Below the pieces are notes generated by a model. The model was not told where the DNA came from. It did not search any database and saw nothing but the letters and a program-made list of their open reading frames with translations. Positions 1 through 8,472 of a stretch of DNA of 64,000 nt are shown here, in pieces. Within the stretch, counting starts at the first letter, position 1. Each line of letters begins with the position of its first letter. The DNA comes from CBDCUC01 sp965222485 (GTDB taxonomy: Bacteria > Pseudomonadota > Alphaproteobacteria > Rhizobiales > Hyphomicrobiaceae): assembly GCA_965222485.1 (NCBI GenBank), contig CBDCUC010000040.1, positions 186,001 through 250,000 of the forward strand. The letters are read 5' to 3'. Made by a program: the position numbers and the translations under genes.

Positions 1-1018
1 ACTCGGTTTCAACGTGTTCTCGACCGCCAACAATCATATCATCGATTACGGCTCGCGTGGGATGCTCGACACGCTGAAGCATCTTGCAAAAATGCGCAGC
101 GCAGGCCTGCTGGGCGCACCTGGAATTGGAATTGGCCGCGAAAACGCAGGCAAGCCCTCCCGCCTCGACGTCTATGGAGCGGACATTCTGGTGTCTGCCC
201 TTGGAATTGGCGGCATCGCCCCCTCACGATCCGGACCTGGCATACTAGGCTACCGCAGCCGGGAGGATTTTAATGACGTCGTCTCCTGGCTCGCTGAGCG
301 GGAAGCCGATTACAAGATGCTGTCGGTCCACTACGGAGCCGAACTTAGCATTCAGCCCACCGCGAGAGACATCAAGAAGCTTCGCGACCATGCGATCCGT
401 GAAGCTGGCATTGACCTTGTCATTGGCCACCACGCTCATGTGGCAGCCGGCATCCAGGAGCTTGATGGACGACTTATCTTCTTTGGGCTGGGCAATCTTT
501 TGCATCCAGGCATGCAGGACATGTCGCGTTTTGGCGCATGCCGCGACTATGGGCTCGTCGCAAAGCTCCACCTTGCAGCGGTAAAGGGGCAGCGGCTGCG
601 TGCACACGCCATAGAGGTTTGGCCTGTGCAAGACATGCACATTGCAACCAAGGTGATGAAACCTGCAAAGGCGCGGAAGCGCATCTCCGTCCTCAACACG
701 CTGGCAAATCGGCTCGATGATGCAAAGGCTGGCGCACAGGGCGTCCGATTTGCCGCGCGCGCCGACGGCAGCGGTCTTGCATGCCTCGACGGCGCCAGCG
801 AGATGAGCGGTAAGATTGGCGCACTTTGCCGCAATTGGGCCGCACCGACAGCAGCGCAGCTTCGCTCGGCCAACGTCTCTTGCAGAAACTCCGTTCAAAC
901 AATTGCGAAGTCCAGAAAGAGATATCGACAGCATAGTGCGAGAAGGGCCGTAGGGGCCAACAGGCGGTCAAAGCGCCGGACCACGAGCGACATCCTGGCT
1001 AACATTCTGGCCTATTGA
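1..1018 (+). CDS. CapA-family (PGA_cap) metallophosphatase-like protein, 5' truncated
   Basis: The reading frame is open from base 2, so the N-terminus lies outside the window; 338 residues are visible. The first visible residues (G-F-N-V-F-S-T-A-N-N-H) match the ANNH metal-binding block of the PGA_cap/CapA fold, and G-H-H-A-H near 425-439 matches its second metal-ligand block (GHHPH). CapA-family proteins are calcineurin-like phosphoesterase-fold proteins, first known from poly-gamma-glutamate capsule synthesis, but most family members have no proven substrate. The last roughly 120 residues are basic and low in recognisable motifs. No capsule genes are seen downstream, so a capsule role is not supported here. 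Confidence 0.8.
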   Translation, partial: LGFNVFSTANNHIIDYGSRGMLDTLKHLAKMRSAGLLGAPGIGIGRENAGKPSRLDVYGADILVSALGIGGIAPSRSGPGILGYRSREDFNDVVSWLAEREADYKMLSVHYGAELSIQPTARDIKKLRDHAIREAGIDLVIGHHAHVAAGIQELDGRLIFFGLGNLLHPGMQDMSRFGACRDYGLVAKLHLAAVKGQRLRAHAIEVWPVQDMHIATKVMKPAKARKRISVLNTLANRLDDAKAGAQGVRFAARADGSGLACLDGASEMSGKIGALCRNWAAPTAAQLRSANVSCRNSVQTIAKSRKRYRQHSARRAVGANRRSKRRTTSDILANILAY

Positions 1019-1144
1019 TCGAGGTTCCAGACCCGGGGCCTCGCCGCGAACTAACAATAAGGTGACTTTAACGCTGCCCTGTTGACAGGCGCACGTCCGA
1101 ACATGCTTCTCTCGACGGCAAATTCAACTTTCAGGATCACAAGA

Positions 1145-1750
1145 ATGTACACCCTTATCGGATACCCGCAGACACGCACCGTTCGCGTCTTATGGATGCT
1201 TGAAGAACTAGGCGAGTCCTACGAGCTCAATCCAGCCAAGCCACGAAGTGAAGAAGTCCGCCGCTATAACCCGACCGGTAAGGTGCCCGTCCTTCTGGTC
1301 GATGGCACGCCGATAATCGACTCCGTTGCGATCGTCCAGTACCTGGCTGACCGCCATGGCAAATTCACCGCACCAGCCGGATCGCTAGACCGCGCCCGGC
1401 AGGACAGCTGGACGCAATTCGCCATGGACGACATTGAGCTGCCGTTGTGGGTCAGCGCCAAACACACCTTCATCCTGCCCGAAGAGCTACGCAGCGAGAC
1501 CGCGCGTGAAGCCTGCAAATTCGAGTTCGCTGCAGCCCTGAAAGCTCTTGAAACCCGCCTTGGTGACAACACGTACGTCATGGGTGAAGAATTCGCGGTT
1601 CCTGACCTGCTGCTTGGTCACTGCGCAAACTGGGCTGAGAATGGCGCGAACTGGGAGATTCCCGCCGGACCCGCCAAGGCCTACTTCGACCGAGTCCGTG
1701 ACCGGCCGGCCCTGCTCCGTGCCCAAGAGGTCCGTGACCGCTATAGTTGA
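1145..1750 (+). CDS. Glutathione S-transferase family protein
   Basis: 201 residues from the ATG at 1145; the frame is open 63 bases further upstream, but the family N-terminus (M-Y-T-L-I-G-Y-P) begins here. The first ~75 residues are a thioredoxin-fold GST_N domain with the cis-Pro block V-P-V-L-L-V-D-G and the glutathione-binding turn D-S-V-A-I. An all-helical C-terminal domain follows. GSTs conjugate or reduce electrophiles with glutathione in the cytoplasm; the substrate here cannot be told. The gene stands alone and converges on the small gene at 1795-2067. Family confident, role unknown. Confidence 0.88.
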   Translation: MYTLIGYPQTRTVRVLWMLEELGESYELNPAKPRSEEVRRYNPTGKVPVLLVDGTPIIDSVAIVQYLADRHGKFTAPAGSLDRARQDSWTQFAMDDIELPLWVSAKHTFILPEELRSETAREACKFEFAAALKALETRLGDNTYVMGEEFAVPDLLLGHCANWAENGANWEIPAGPAKAYFDRVRDRPALLRAQEVRDRYS

Positions 1751-1794
1751 ATGCACGGGACGGGCCTGGTGCGGTCCGCCCCGCTCATCAGACG

Positions 1795-2067
1795 CTATCT
1801 GAAACACACGACCCAGCGGAAGTGGCCAACACGACCGGGATTGCGGCGCTTCAAACTAAAACGCGTCGCACCACGGTAGGCATACTTCCGGCAGAAGTGG
1901 CCGGCGACCTGATAGCAATTCCGCGACTCCGAAGAGAAGTTTGCTGCGCACGTCCATCCACGCGCATTGAGCGTAGTGATTTCTGTACGCGCTGAGGCGG
2001 GCGACGCAAGCGCCGCGAGCGACAGGCCGGCCATCGCAACCGATATGACAGTTAGCTTTCGTTTCAT
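1795..2067 (-). CDS. Small secreted cysteine-containing protein, unknown function
   Basis: 90 residues from ATG at 2067. A clear Sec signal peptide is visible: basic M-K-R-K start, hydrophobic core, and A-S-P-A-S-A cleavage region near residue 26. The mature part is about 64 residues with four cysteines, basic, and may form disulfides in the periplasm. A good AAGGAG Shine-Dalgarno lies at 2081-2086 (minus strand); it is 13 nt from the ATG but 7 nt from a TTG at 2073, so a two-residue longer start is possible. No family recognised. It faces the GST gene tail to tail. Confidence 0.6.
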   Translation of the reverse strand: MKRKLTVISVAMAGLSLAALASPASARTEITTLNARGWTCAANFSSESRNCYQVAGHFCRKYAYRGATRFSLKRRNPGRVGHFRWVVCFR

Positions 2068-2073
2068 GATCAA

Positions 2074-2544
2074 TTCTCAACTCCTTGTTGTTGACGTTAC
2101 CCAGCGCAAAAAGGAATCTGTCCTTGCGAATGATCGTAGGGGCGCCCGTTTACAGGTACCCGGACGCAATTCCCTGCGTTGGGCCGGCAATTATGCGATC
2201 AGGTAGAGCGTGGATTAGTTACGGATGGAACTGACTTGATCACGACCGGAGTAGAATGGAGCACCGTCTTGCAAGGCGTGCCGATCAATGTTCGAAATTT
2301 CACCGCTTATCGCAATCATTTGGGCGCCCCAATGCTACCCCGTCAACACGACTTCACGATTTGTCGAAAGCGGTTCCATCGGATACACGCCGGCTCATGA
2401 TCCTAGACATCGGCTTTATAAAGAATTGCTTCGCGGTGGCGTTTCCATACATGAAAACCAACGCGCCCTGTTCTCACTGCAACTGCGATCAACTAGACTG
2501 GCCCGCACTCTCATAAGCCAGCATCGCTAATCACGGGGGCTTGC
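2074..2544. other. Intergenic region between divergent small genes
   Basis: About 470 bases upstream of both the small secreted protein (minus) and the membrane protein (plus). Short frames exist on both strands, but none has a convincing start, composition or domain. I see no tRNA or strong terminator. It presumably carries the two divergent promoters. Confidence 0.4.
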
Positions 2545-2997
2545 ATGACCGAAGCCGAATTATTGCAACTGAGCTTCCAGACCAATGAAGCAATGATGGC
2601 TGTCTTTTCCATGTTCTTTGCCATCGTCTCCGCCTACTTGGCGGGTCTGTATTTCTTCCTGAATCGTTCACCGACACCCATAAAGGCCCTGGCATTCGGA
2701 TTATTGACGGCCGCGTTTATTTTTCTCGGCCAGGCCATGGCAGGCATCGAACGGCGCGCGGCCGGCATCATCGCCGCCTGGAAAAAAATCTACAGCCCCG
2801 TCACCGGTATTCGCGATCTCGAACAGCTCGCCATCCCATTGCCGCTGCAGTGGATCATGAACGACGCCAACTTGGCATCGATATCCTACGATGGGTTCAA
2901 AGCAGGTGCCGTGATGGGATGGATCGTCGCTATCGCCGTCTACCTAACCCTGGCCTACCTGACCTTTTTCTATCGCTGGCCAAGCAACCAAGGCTAA
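2545..2997 (+). CDS. Small integral membrane protein, unknown function
   Basis: 150 residues. Two hydrophobic segments near residues 18-38 and 48-67 and a third near 126-144, with a roughly 55-residue hydrophilic loop between the second and third, predict a three-pass inner-membrane protein. A charged N-terminus (M-T-E-A-E) precedes the first helix. No motif that identifies a family is visible and its neighbours do not explain it. The Shine-Dalgarno is weak (G-rich run about 8 nt upstream). Coding status rests on length and coherent membrane topology. Confidence 0.55.
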   Translation: MTEAELLQLSFQTNEAMMAVFSMFFAIVSAYLAGLYFFLNRSPTPIKALAFGLLTAAFIFLGQAMAGIERRAAGIIAAWKKIYSPVTGIRDLEQLAIPLPLQWIMNDANLASISYDGFKAGAVMGWIVAIAVYLTLAYLTFFYRWPSNQG

Positions 2998-3387
2998 CAG
3001 GCTCAATCGCTGCCGTCGCCGCTTCACCAGGCCAGATTGGCAGGTGCGGACTTATGGTCGGCATGTGGATACTGCGCGTAACCGCTCAGGCAATGATCAC
3101 GGATTTGCAGCCTGATCGCCCCCAAATCGTGGCTGCCTCATTTTTTTGACGCAGTGCACTACGATTTTGGCAAGCGCCAACTCTGCAAAACCCGGCCGCC
3201 CCAAACCGCTTTGTGATGCTGATTTCTGCGGCGCATGAAGCCTCGTATTACGCATTTACTACCCACGTAATCGATTTTTCTCCTATGGTTTGAGAGGCTT
3301 CATGGGCTGTTGCTTCAACGGCCCGCGCGGTGCTGGTCGCAGGCAGTACCGAGTCTCGGCAACGGTTGATCTCAGTGGGAGGAAAAT
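2998..3387. other. Intergenic region containing nested inverted repeats
   Basis: 390 bases upstream of the glyoxalase operon. They hold a perfect 11-bp inverted repeat (CATGAAGCCTC at 3234-3244, GAGGCTTCATG at 3294-3304) enclosing a 6-bp one (ATTACG at 3248-3253, CGTAAT at 3266-3271). No convincing coding frame is present. This may be a regulatory structure or a remnant of a small repeat. Confidence 0.5.
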
Positions 3388-3783
3388 TTGGCAAAGCTCA
3401 TACACACGATGGTCCGTGTGCTGGAGGAAAAGCGTTCAGTCGACTTCTACCAGAACGCTCTTGGATTGAAGGTCGCACAGCGAATGGATTTCGATTCATT
3501 CACGTTGGTCTATCTGAGCAACGACGAAAACAGCATCGAACTGGAACTGACGATCAACAAGGACCAAAAAGAACCGTACGATCTTGGCACTGCTTACGGC
3601 CACATCGCCTTCGTTGTCGACAACCTTGAAGCCGAACATGCGCGGATTGCCCAGTTGGGTTATGCCCCACGCGACATCGTGGACTTCAAACACGACGGAT
3701 CGACTTTGGCCCGCTTTTTCTTCGTTAAAGATCCCGACGGCTATTCCATCGAAATCATTCAACGCGGTGGACGTTACACATAA
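3388..3783 (+). CDS. gloA: Lactoylglutathione lyase (glyoxalase I)
   Basis: 131 residues of the vicinal-oxygen-chelate fold, the usual GloA size. Glyoxalase I converts the hemithioacetal of methylglyoxal and glutathione to S-lactoylglutathione. Expected metal ligands are visible: His in the first strand (A-K-L-I-H-T), Glu in S-I-E-L-E-L-T, His in Y-G-H-I-A-F, and Glu in Y-S-I-E-I-I. The start is a TTG at 3388, chosen because a GGGAGGA Shine-Dalgarno lies just upstream and because the family N-terminus begins M-A-K-L-I-H-T-M. It is followed after 36 nt by the gluconate-dehydrogenase-like pair, so it is probably the first gene of that operon. Confidence 0.9.
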   Translation: MAKLIHTMVRVLEEKRSVDFYQNALGLKVAQRMDFDSFTLVYLSNDENSIELELTINKDQKEPYDLGTAYGHIAFVVDNLEAEHARIAQLGYAPRDIVDFKHDGSTLARFFFVKDPDGYSIEIIQRGGRYT

Positions 3784-3786
3784 GAA

Positions 3787-3801
3787 TTGCCCGCAGGGCA
3801 A
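3787..3801 (+). other. Small intercistronic hairpin after gloA
   Basis: TTGCCC, a three-base loop gca, then GGGCAA form a perfect 6-bp stem three bases after the gloA stop codon and before the Shine-Dalgarno of the next gene. There is no T-run, so it looks more like an mRNA processing or stability element than a terminator. Confidence 0.4.
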
Positions 3802-3819
3802 CAAAGCATGGAGGAAACT

Positions 3820-4344
3820 ATGGAGCAAAAATCAGAACGCGGAAAGCTCACACGACGAGCGCTCTTGCAGCAATCAGTTGCCGCCGGCGCGATAGCTGTT
3901 GTGGGCGCAGGATTTGTTGCCGCACCGGATGCAGCCTGGGCGGTGGACGTAAAGTCGATCAGCGCACACGAGATGGCGACACTCTTGCAGATGGCACGTG
4001 ACATCTACCCGCATGATCGCATTGGCGATGAATACTACGCCATTGCCGTCAAAGGTTACGACAGCGATGACAAAAAGAAGATGGTAAGCGAAGGCGTAGC
4101 CAAGCTCGACGCACTTGCCGTTGCTGCCGGCTCAAAAAACTATGTCGAGACCAAGTGGGAAGAGAACCGCGTCGCACTTCTTAAGAAAATAGAAGACGAC
4201 AGCTTTTTCCAAACCGTCAGAGGTGGCCTCATCACTGGTCTCTATAACCAGAAAGCCGTCTGGCCGATTTTTGGCTACGAGGGCGAGTCCTTCAGCAAAG
4301 GCGGTTACCTCAACCGCGGCTTCAACGACATTAACTGGTTGTAG
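3820..4344 (+). CDS. Gluconate 2-dehydrogenase subunit 3 family protein, Tat-exported small subunit
   Basis: 174 residues from ATG at 3820, preceded by GGAGG at 3810-3814 (an in-frame ATG at 3808 overlaps that site and is less likely). The N-terminus has a twin-arginine signal (L-T-R-R-A-L-L followed by a hydrophobic stretch ending at A-A-W-A). The mature part matches the small subunit of membrane-associated FAD dehydrogenases for gluconate, glucose or sorbitol, which acts as export partner for a GMC-type catalytic subunit. That partner is encoded 15 nt downstream. No cytochrome c subunit follows, which is unusual for this complex. Confidence 0.85.
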   Translation: MEQKSERGKLTRRALLQQSVAAGAIAVVGAGFVAAPDAAWAVDVKSISAHEMATLLQMARDIYPHDRIGDEYYAIAVKGYDSDDKKKMVSEGVAKLDALAVAAGSKNYVETKWEENRVALLKKIEDDSFFQTVRGGLITGLYNQKAVWPIFGYEGESFSKGGYLNRGFNDINWL

Positions 4345-4359
4345 GGGGAGGACCAAATC

Positions 4360-5931
4360 ATGGCAGCAAAATTTGAAAAAACAGACGGTAGTGTCGTTGT
4401 TGTAATCGGCACTGGCGCCGGCGGTGGCGTTGTATCGAACGAATTGGCACAAAGAGGCGTCAAGGTCGTTGCACTTGAAGCAGGCGGCCGCTACGTACCG
4501 AACGACTATGTAAACGATGAATGGGAAAGTTTCGGCCAACTCGCCTGGACCGACCCGCGCTCAACCTCTGGCGACTGGCGGGTCGCCAAAGACTTCTCAG
4601 GATTGCCCGCCTGGATCGTCAAAGCAGTCGGCGGCTCGACCGTCCACTGGGCTGGCGCATCGCTACGCTTCCAGGAGCACGAGTGGAAGGCCAAGACGAC
4701 CTATGGCGACGTCAAGGGTGCCAACCTGTTGGATTGGCCAATCGACGCTGCTGAGATGGACCCCTACTACACCAAGGCGGAAAACAAGCTGGGTGTAACC
4801 CGGACAGGCGGCCGCAAGGGTCTTCCAGGCAACAATAACTATCTGGTCTTTGAAAAAGGCGCCAAAGCGCTTGGCTATAAGGAAGTCCATACCGGACGTA
4901 TGGCCATCAACAGCGCCGAATATGACGAACGCACATCGTGCCACCAGGTTGGCTTCTGCTTCCAAGGCTGCAAGTTTGGCGCCAAGTGGTCTGCTGCATA
5001 CACCGACGTCCCACGCGGTGAAGCAACCGGCAATCTGGAAGTGCGCACAAACGCTCAGGCCGCAAGAATCCTGCACGATGATAGCGGCAAGGTGACCGGC
5101 GTCGAGTATTACGATCAGGACGGAAACCTGCACCTTCAGAAGGCACGCGTTGTGTGTGTTGCCGGAAACTCGTTTGAATCTCCGCGATTGCTGCTGAATT
5201 CGGCATCGTCCAAATTCCCGGACGGACTGGCCAATTCGTCAGGCATGGTCGGCAAAAACTACATGCGCCACATGACGGGCTCCGTCTACGCCATATTCGA
5301 CAAGCCGGTTAGGATGTGGCGCGGCACGACGATGGCCGGGATCATCAGCGATGAAGCAAAACACGACCCATCGCGCGGCTTCGTCGGCGGATATGAAATG
5401 GAAACGCTCGGTCTGGGAATTCCGTTCATGGCCGCATTCTTGAATCCTGGTGCTTGGGGTCGCGAGTTCGCAAGCGCACTCGACGCCTATGAGAACATGG
5501 CCGGGATGTGGCTGGTCGGTGAAGACATGCCGCAAGAATCAAACCGCGTGACGCTCAACAAGGATCTGAAGGACAAGTGGGGCTTACCGGTTGCCAACGT
5601 TCACTTCTCCGATCATCCCAATGACATTGCCATGCGCGAACATGCATACAAGCAGGGTCAAGCGGTTTATAACGCGGTTGGAGCCACGCGCACGATGCCC
5701 ACTCCGCCATACCCATCGACACATAATCTTGGCACGAACCGCATGTCGGAGAAGGCCAAAGATGGCGTCGTGAACAAGTGGGGCCGCACCCATGACATCG
5801 CCAACCTGTATGTTTCAGACGGCTCACAGTTCACGACCGGTGCGGCGGAAAACCCGACGCTGACAATCGTGGCACTTGCCATTCGCCAGGCTGAACACAT
5901 CGCAGGTCAGATGAAGAAAGGAAATCTGTAA
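4360..5931 (+). CDS. GMC-family FAD-dependent oxidoreductase (gluconate/sugar dehydrogenase-like large subunit)
   Basis: 523 residues, start ATG with a GGGGGAGG Shine-Dalgarno. The FAD-binding Rossmann motif G-T-G-A-G-G-G lies at residues 17-23, and the C-terminal GMC block has the catalytic His455 (T-H-N-L-G-T-N-R-M) and A-A-E-N-P-T-L-T. Residues C194, C200 and C204 sit in a C-x5-C-x3-C cluster resembling the iron-sulfur ligands known in three-subunit FAD glucose dehydrogenases. Such enzymes oxidise a sugar or alcohol in the periplasm and ride out with a Tat-exported small subunit, as encoded upstream. The substrate cannot be told from sequence. A strong terminator follows. Confidence 0.88.
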   Translation: MAAKFEKTDGSVVVVIGTGAGGGVVSNELAQRGVKVVALEAGGRYVPNDYVNDEWESFGQLAWTDPRSTSGDWRVAKDFSGLPAWIVKAVGGSTVHWAGASLRFQEHEWKAKTTYGDVKGANLLDWPIDAAEMDPYYTKAENKLGVTRTGGRKGLPGNNNYLVFEKGAKALGYKEVHTGRMAINSAEYDERTSCHQVGFCFQGCKFGAKWSAAYTDVPRGEATGNLEVRTNAQAARILHDDSGKVTGVEYYDQDGNLHLQKARVVCVAGNSFESPRLLLNSASSKFPDGLANSSGMVGKNYMRHMTGSVYAIFDKPVRMWRGTTMAGIISDEAKHDPSRGFVGGYEMETLGLGIPFMAAFLNPGAWGREFASALDAYENMAGMWLVGEDMPQESNRVTLNKDLKDKWGLPVANVHFSDHPNDIAMREHAYKQGQAVYNAVGATRTMPTPPYPSTHNLGTNRMSEKAKDGVVNKWGRTHDIANLYVSDGSQFTTGAAENPTLTIVALAIRQAEHIAGQMKKGNL

Positions 5932-5955
5932 GCCTTCATCTGCATGAACGCACAT

Positions 5956-5993
5956 CGGCCCGGGAGCGCTAATACGCTCCCGGGCCGAAATTT
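5956..5993 (+). terminator. Intrinsic terminator of the gloA / GMC oxidoreductase operon
   Basis: A perfect 13-bp GC-rich inverted repeat (CGGCCCGGGAGCG at 5956-5968, CGCTCCCGGGCCG at 5975-5987) with a 6-nt loop, followed by AAATTTAT. The U-tract is short but the stem is very stable. It lies 24 nt after the stop codon. Confidence 0.85.
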
Positions 5994-6020
5994 ATAGCCG
6001 ATCTACGACTTGCAACGAAC

Positions 6021-6416
6021 TCAGCCGTGATCCACGGTCTCCACGTTCGACTGCCCATTGCGATCACAGCCGTTCCGCTTCGCCTCCATCTTCAGGATCT
6101 CATCGGACGGCAGCAAGTCCAACGGCTCGTCTTCACCCATCGGTATCAACTGTTGCATCCGTAAGTCGAGAAAACGCAGGCAACAGACGCGCAAGAACGA
6201 AGTGAAATTGCCTAGATCATGCCCCGCATCAATGTACTCGTTGTAGAACCGCTGCAAGAGCTGAGAGACGTTCAAGCCATCGCGTTTTCCAATGTCATCA
6301 AGAACCGACCAGAACATTTTTTCCAGACGGACGCTCGTCACCATGCCCTTAATACGAAAAGACCGAGTTTGACTTTCCCATAGCTGCGGGTCGGCACCAG
6401 TAAATAGTCTACACAT
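6021..6416 (-). CDS. Ribbon-helix-helix (RHH_4-type) domain protein
   Basis: 131 residues. Residues ~18-45 (R-S-F-R-I-K-G-M-V-T-S-V-R-L-E) match the strand and first helix of the RHH_4 family, with F-W-S-V-L-D-D-I, N-V-S-Q-L-L and the later F-T-S-F-L-R-V-C-C-L. The opening M-C-R-L-F-T-G-A-D-P is typical of alphaproteobacterial members. RHH proteins bind DNA as dimers through a beta ribbon; this subfamily has no well-defined regulon that I know of. It is transcribed towards the GMC operon terminator. Confidence 0.8.
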   Translation of the reverse strand: MCRLFTGADPQLWESQTRSFRIKGMVTSVRLEKMFWSVLDDIGKRDGLNVSQLLQRFYNEYIDAGHDLGNFTSFLRVCCLRFLDLRMQQLIPMGEDEPLDLLPSDEILKMEAKRNGCDRNGQSNVETVDHG

Positions 6417-6754
6417 CAGTCTGCCTTTCTCGGGTGCGTCGCTAAACGTCAGACGGTCAATCTAAACGTTGTCAAAGCCCTGTCGTACGTTTTCCACCAT
6501 GCTAACACTCTTATCGGCCTAGTGAAACCTGGCAACGGCGGATTGTGACTAGCTCTCATGTGCCGGTCTATTAACCGTTTTGACTTGTTCAGACCCGACA
6601 TGTGAGTGGGTTCTGACCTAAATGCCCCGGATCATGTGGTGTAACAATTTTGAGGCACACATAAGTCTGGTGGATTGCCACATCGATTGGAAGCCAACGC
6701 CCCAGGATCGAGTTTGCTGCGCGGCCGCGGACTGGTTTTCGCAGCCGCGAGATT
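6417..6754. other. Intergenic region upstream of the RHH gene
   Basis: 338 bases between the RHH gene start and the end of the next minus-strand gene. It carries an imperfect dyad (TCAGACCC at 6589-6596 and GGGTTCTGA at 6608-6616, with ACATGT in the centre) that could be an operator or hairpin. No convincing gene. Confidence 0.35.
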
Positions 6755-7429
6755 TCAACTGTTCGCTTCCTTGCCTTGCAACAGCGTCAGCGCCAAGCCC
6801 AAGACAGCACAGACCGCAACAACGAAATAATCATCCGTTTTCATGGTCCAAAGCGTCAAGCCACTAACGGTGCACCACAATAAGGGAATAGGCATCAATA
6901 TCCATCGCCAGCTGCCAGGCGCAAAAGTGAGCACGGCAATGCTCGCAATGGCGGTTGGGTCCGGAGCAATAGCAAAAACCTCTGCGGTGAACCAAGGCCT
7001 GCCCATGACAGCCGCGATGAATGGATAACCCACGACCGCAAAGAACAGCAGGCTGGCACTAGCCAGCTCAAAGCGCCTTTGCGTTCGCCCTAAGTCCAAC
7101 GAACCCTTAAGTGCGCCAAACCCGATCAGAAGCAGGCCCTCAAACGCCGCCACGGGCGCAATGTATGCCGCAGCCCAATTTATCGTCGCATAGCGTTGCC
7201 AAAAGAAGCTCCATGCAATCCATAACCAAGCAGCACCGCAGATCACCAAAGCCACGCGAATGCGATCCGGCCCCGTCCGCACAACCAGAAAGACAAGAGC
7301 AAGACCGAGCAAAATAGAGATCAGCTGGACCGGCCACAGCGCCTGGTTGTGCAGCTCCAGCATGCGGTAATAGACCCGCGGCGAAAACAGCAGCAAGTCA
7401 TCAAGTGAGTAGGACCAAAAGTCCCGCAT
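6755..7429 (-). CDS. Multi-pass membrane protein, DUF6064-like
   Basis: 224 residues with about six hydrophobic helices. The soluble N-terminus has F-S-P-R-V-Y-Y-R-M-L-E-L-H-N and then A-L-W-P-V-Q, features I associate with the DUF6064 family; that assignment is tentative. Its ATG directly follows the TGA of the aldo/keto reductase gene with no gap, so the two are translationally coupled. No catalytic motif can be seen. It is probably an inner-membrane protein working with, or merely co-expressed with, the reductase. Confidence 0.7.
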   Translation of the reverse strand: MRDFWSYSLDDLLLFSPRVYYRMLELHNQALWPVQLISILLGLALVFLVVRTGPDRIRVALVICGAAWLWIAWSFFWQRYATINWAAAYIAPVAAFEGLLLIGFGALKGSLDLGRTQRRFELASASLLFFAVVGYPFIAAVMGRPWFTAEVFAIAPDPTAIASIAVLTFAPGSWRWILMPIPLLWCTVSGLTLWTMKTDDYFVVAVCAVLGLALTLLQGKEANS

Positions 7430-8350
7430 TCACAATTGCCCAACGTATTCTGCCATACGCTTGCGCAACCCTTCATCTGGCAGATTGGCATTAGCCGTTG
7501 CCAAATTTTCGCGTACGTGGTCGACCTGCGTCGTCGCCGGAATTGCGCACGTCACCGCCGGATGCGAGATAATGAACTTCAAAAGAAACTGCGCCCAACT
7601 CGACGCACCTGCCTCAGACGCCCAATTGGGCAACGGGTGTGGTTCGACACGGCGCAACAGTGACCCGCGTTGGAAGGGACGGTTTACGATAACGGCAATA
7701 CCACGCTCACGTGCCAGCGGCAGAAGACGCTTCTCCGGCTCCCGGTCCAGCACGTTATAAGTTAGCTGCACGAAGTCGATCGGCTGACTTTTCATGACCC
7801 GTTCAAGTTCACCGTGCCGGCTTCCGTGCGAAGTGGTGATCCCTATGTAACGCACACGATCGTTTGCCTTCATCTCCTTCAAGTACTCAAGGTGACTTTC
7901 CCATGACAGCAGATTGTGCACTTGCATAAGGTCGAAGTGCTCTACACCCCACTCACTGCGTGACTGTTCAATCTGGCTTGGGCCCTGTCCCGCATCGGAA
8001 ATCCAAACTTTTTCAGCGGAAAATAGCTGCTTGGGATAGCCCAATTTTTTCAAACCATAACCGATCGTCGGTTGCGATGAGCCATACATGGGAGAGCTGT
8101 CAATCAAACGGCCGCCGGCCTTGAAAAATGCCGCGATGACGGCAGCACTTTCATCTCGCAGCGTTTGATCGATTCCGACATTGAACGTCACCCAGCTTCC
8201 CAAACCAACCAGTGGCAAGGCTTCACCGCTCGACGGTATGGGTCGCGTTGCAGGTTCGCTAGCAAGCGCGCCGATCGTTAAGGGTGAACAGGCAGCAACG
8301 ATCGAACTCGCCGCCGCGCCTTTTACTATCTCTCGGCGTGTTACATTCAT
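7430..8350 (-). CDS. Aldo/keto reductase with Tat-type signal
   Basis: 306 residues. The N-terminus (N-V-T-R-R-E-I-V-K-G, a hydrophobic stretch, then V-A-A-C) looks like a twin-arginine signal ending in a lipobox. The rest is an aldo/keto reductase barrel with the catalytic tetrad visible: Asp and Tyr in L-I-D-S-S-P-M-Y-G, Lys in F-S-A-E-K-V-W, and His in M-Q-V-H-N. These enzymes reduce aldehydes and ketones with NAD(P)H. Export would be odd for an NADPH enzyme unless the cofactor is carried folded. It is the first gene of a two-gene unit with the membrane protein. Confidence 0.88.
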   Translation of the reverse strand: MNVTRREIVKGAAASSIVAACSPLTIGALASEPATRPIPSSGEALPLVGLGSWVTFNVGIDQTLRDESAAVIAAFFKAGGRLIDSSPMYGSSQPTIGYGLKKLGYPKQLFSAEKVWISDAGQGPSQIEQSRSEWGVEHFDLMQVHNLLSWESHLEYLKEMKANDRVRYIGITTSHGSRHGELERVMKSQPIDFVQLTYNVLDREPEKRLLPLARERGIAVIVNRPFQRGSLLRRVEPHPLPNWASEAGASSWAQFLLKFIISHPAVTCAIPATTQVDHVRENLATANANLPDEGLRKRMAEYVGQL

Positions 8351-8472
8351 CTCTTTGTCCGGTGCTCCTTCACGTCACGAATGATCGATCTTCATGCACG
8401 GATAGTGCACTCGTGCCAAATTATCCCGCCTGCCACAATGCGCTGGCACGCACCACATCCTAGTCGCTCGAC

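Noticed and set aside
245..934. Long minus-strand open frame opposite the CapA-like gene
   Set aside because: It overlaps the whole plus-strand gene, which has recognisable metal-ligand motifs; the minus-strand product shows none and is a shadow of the codon bias.
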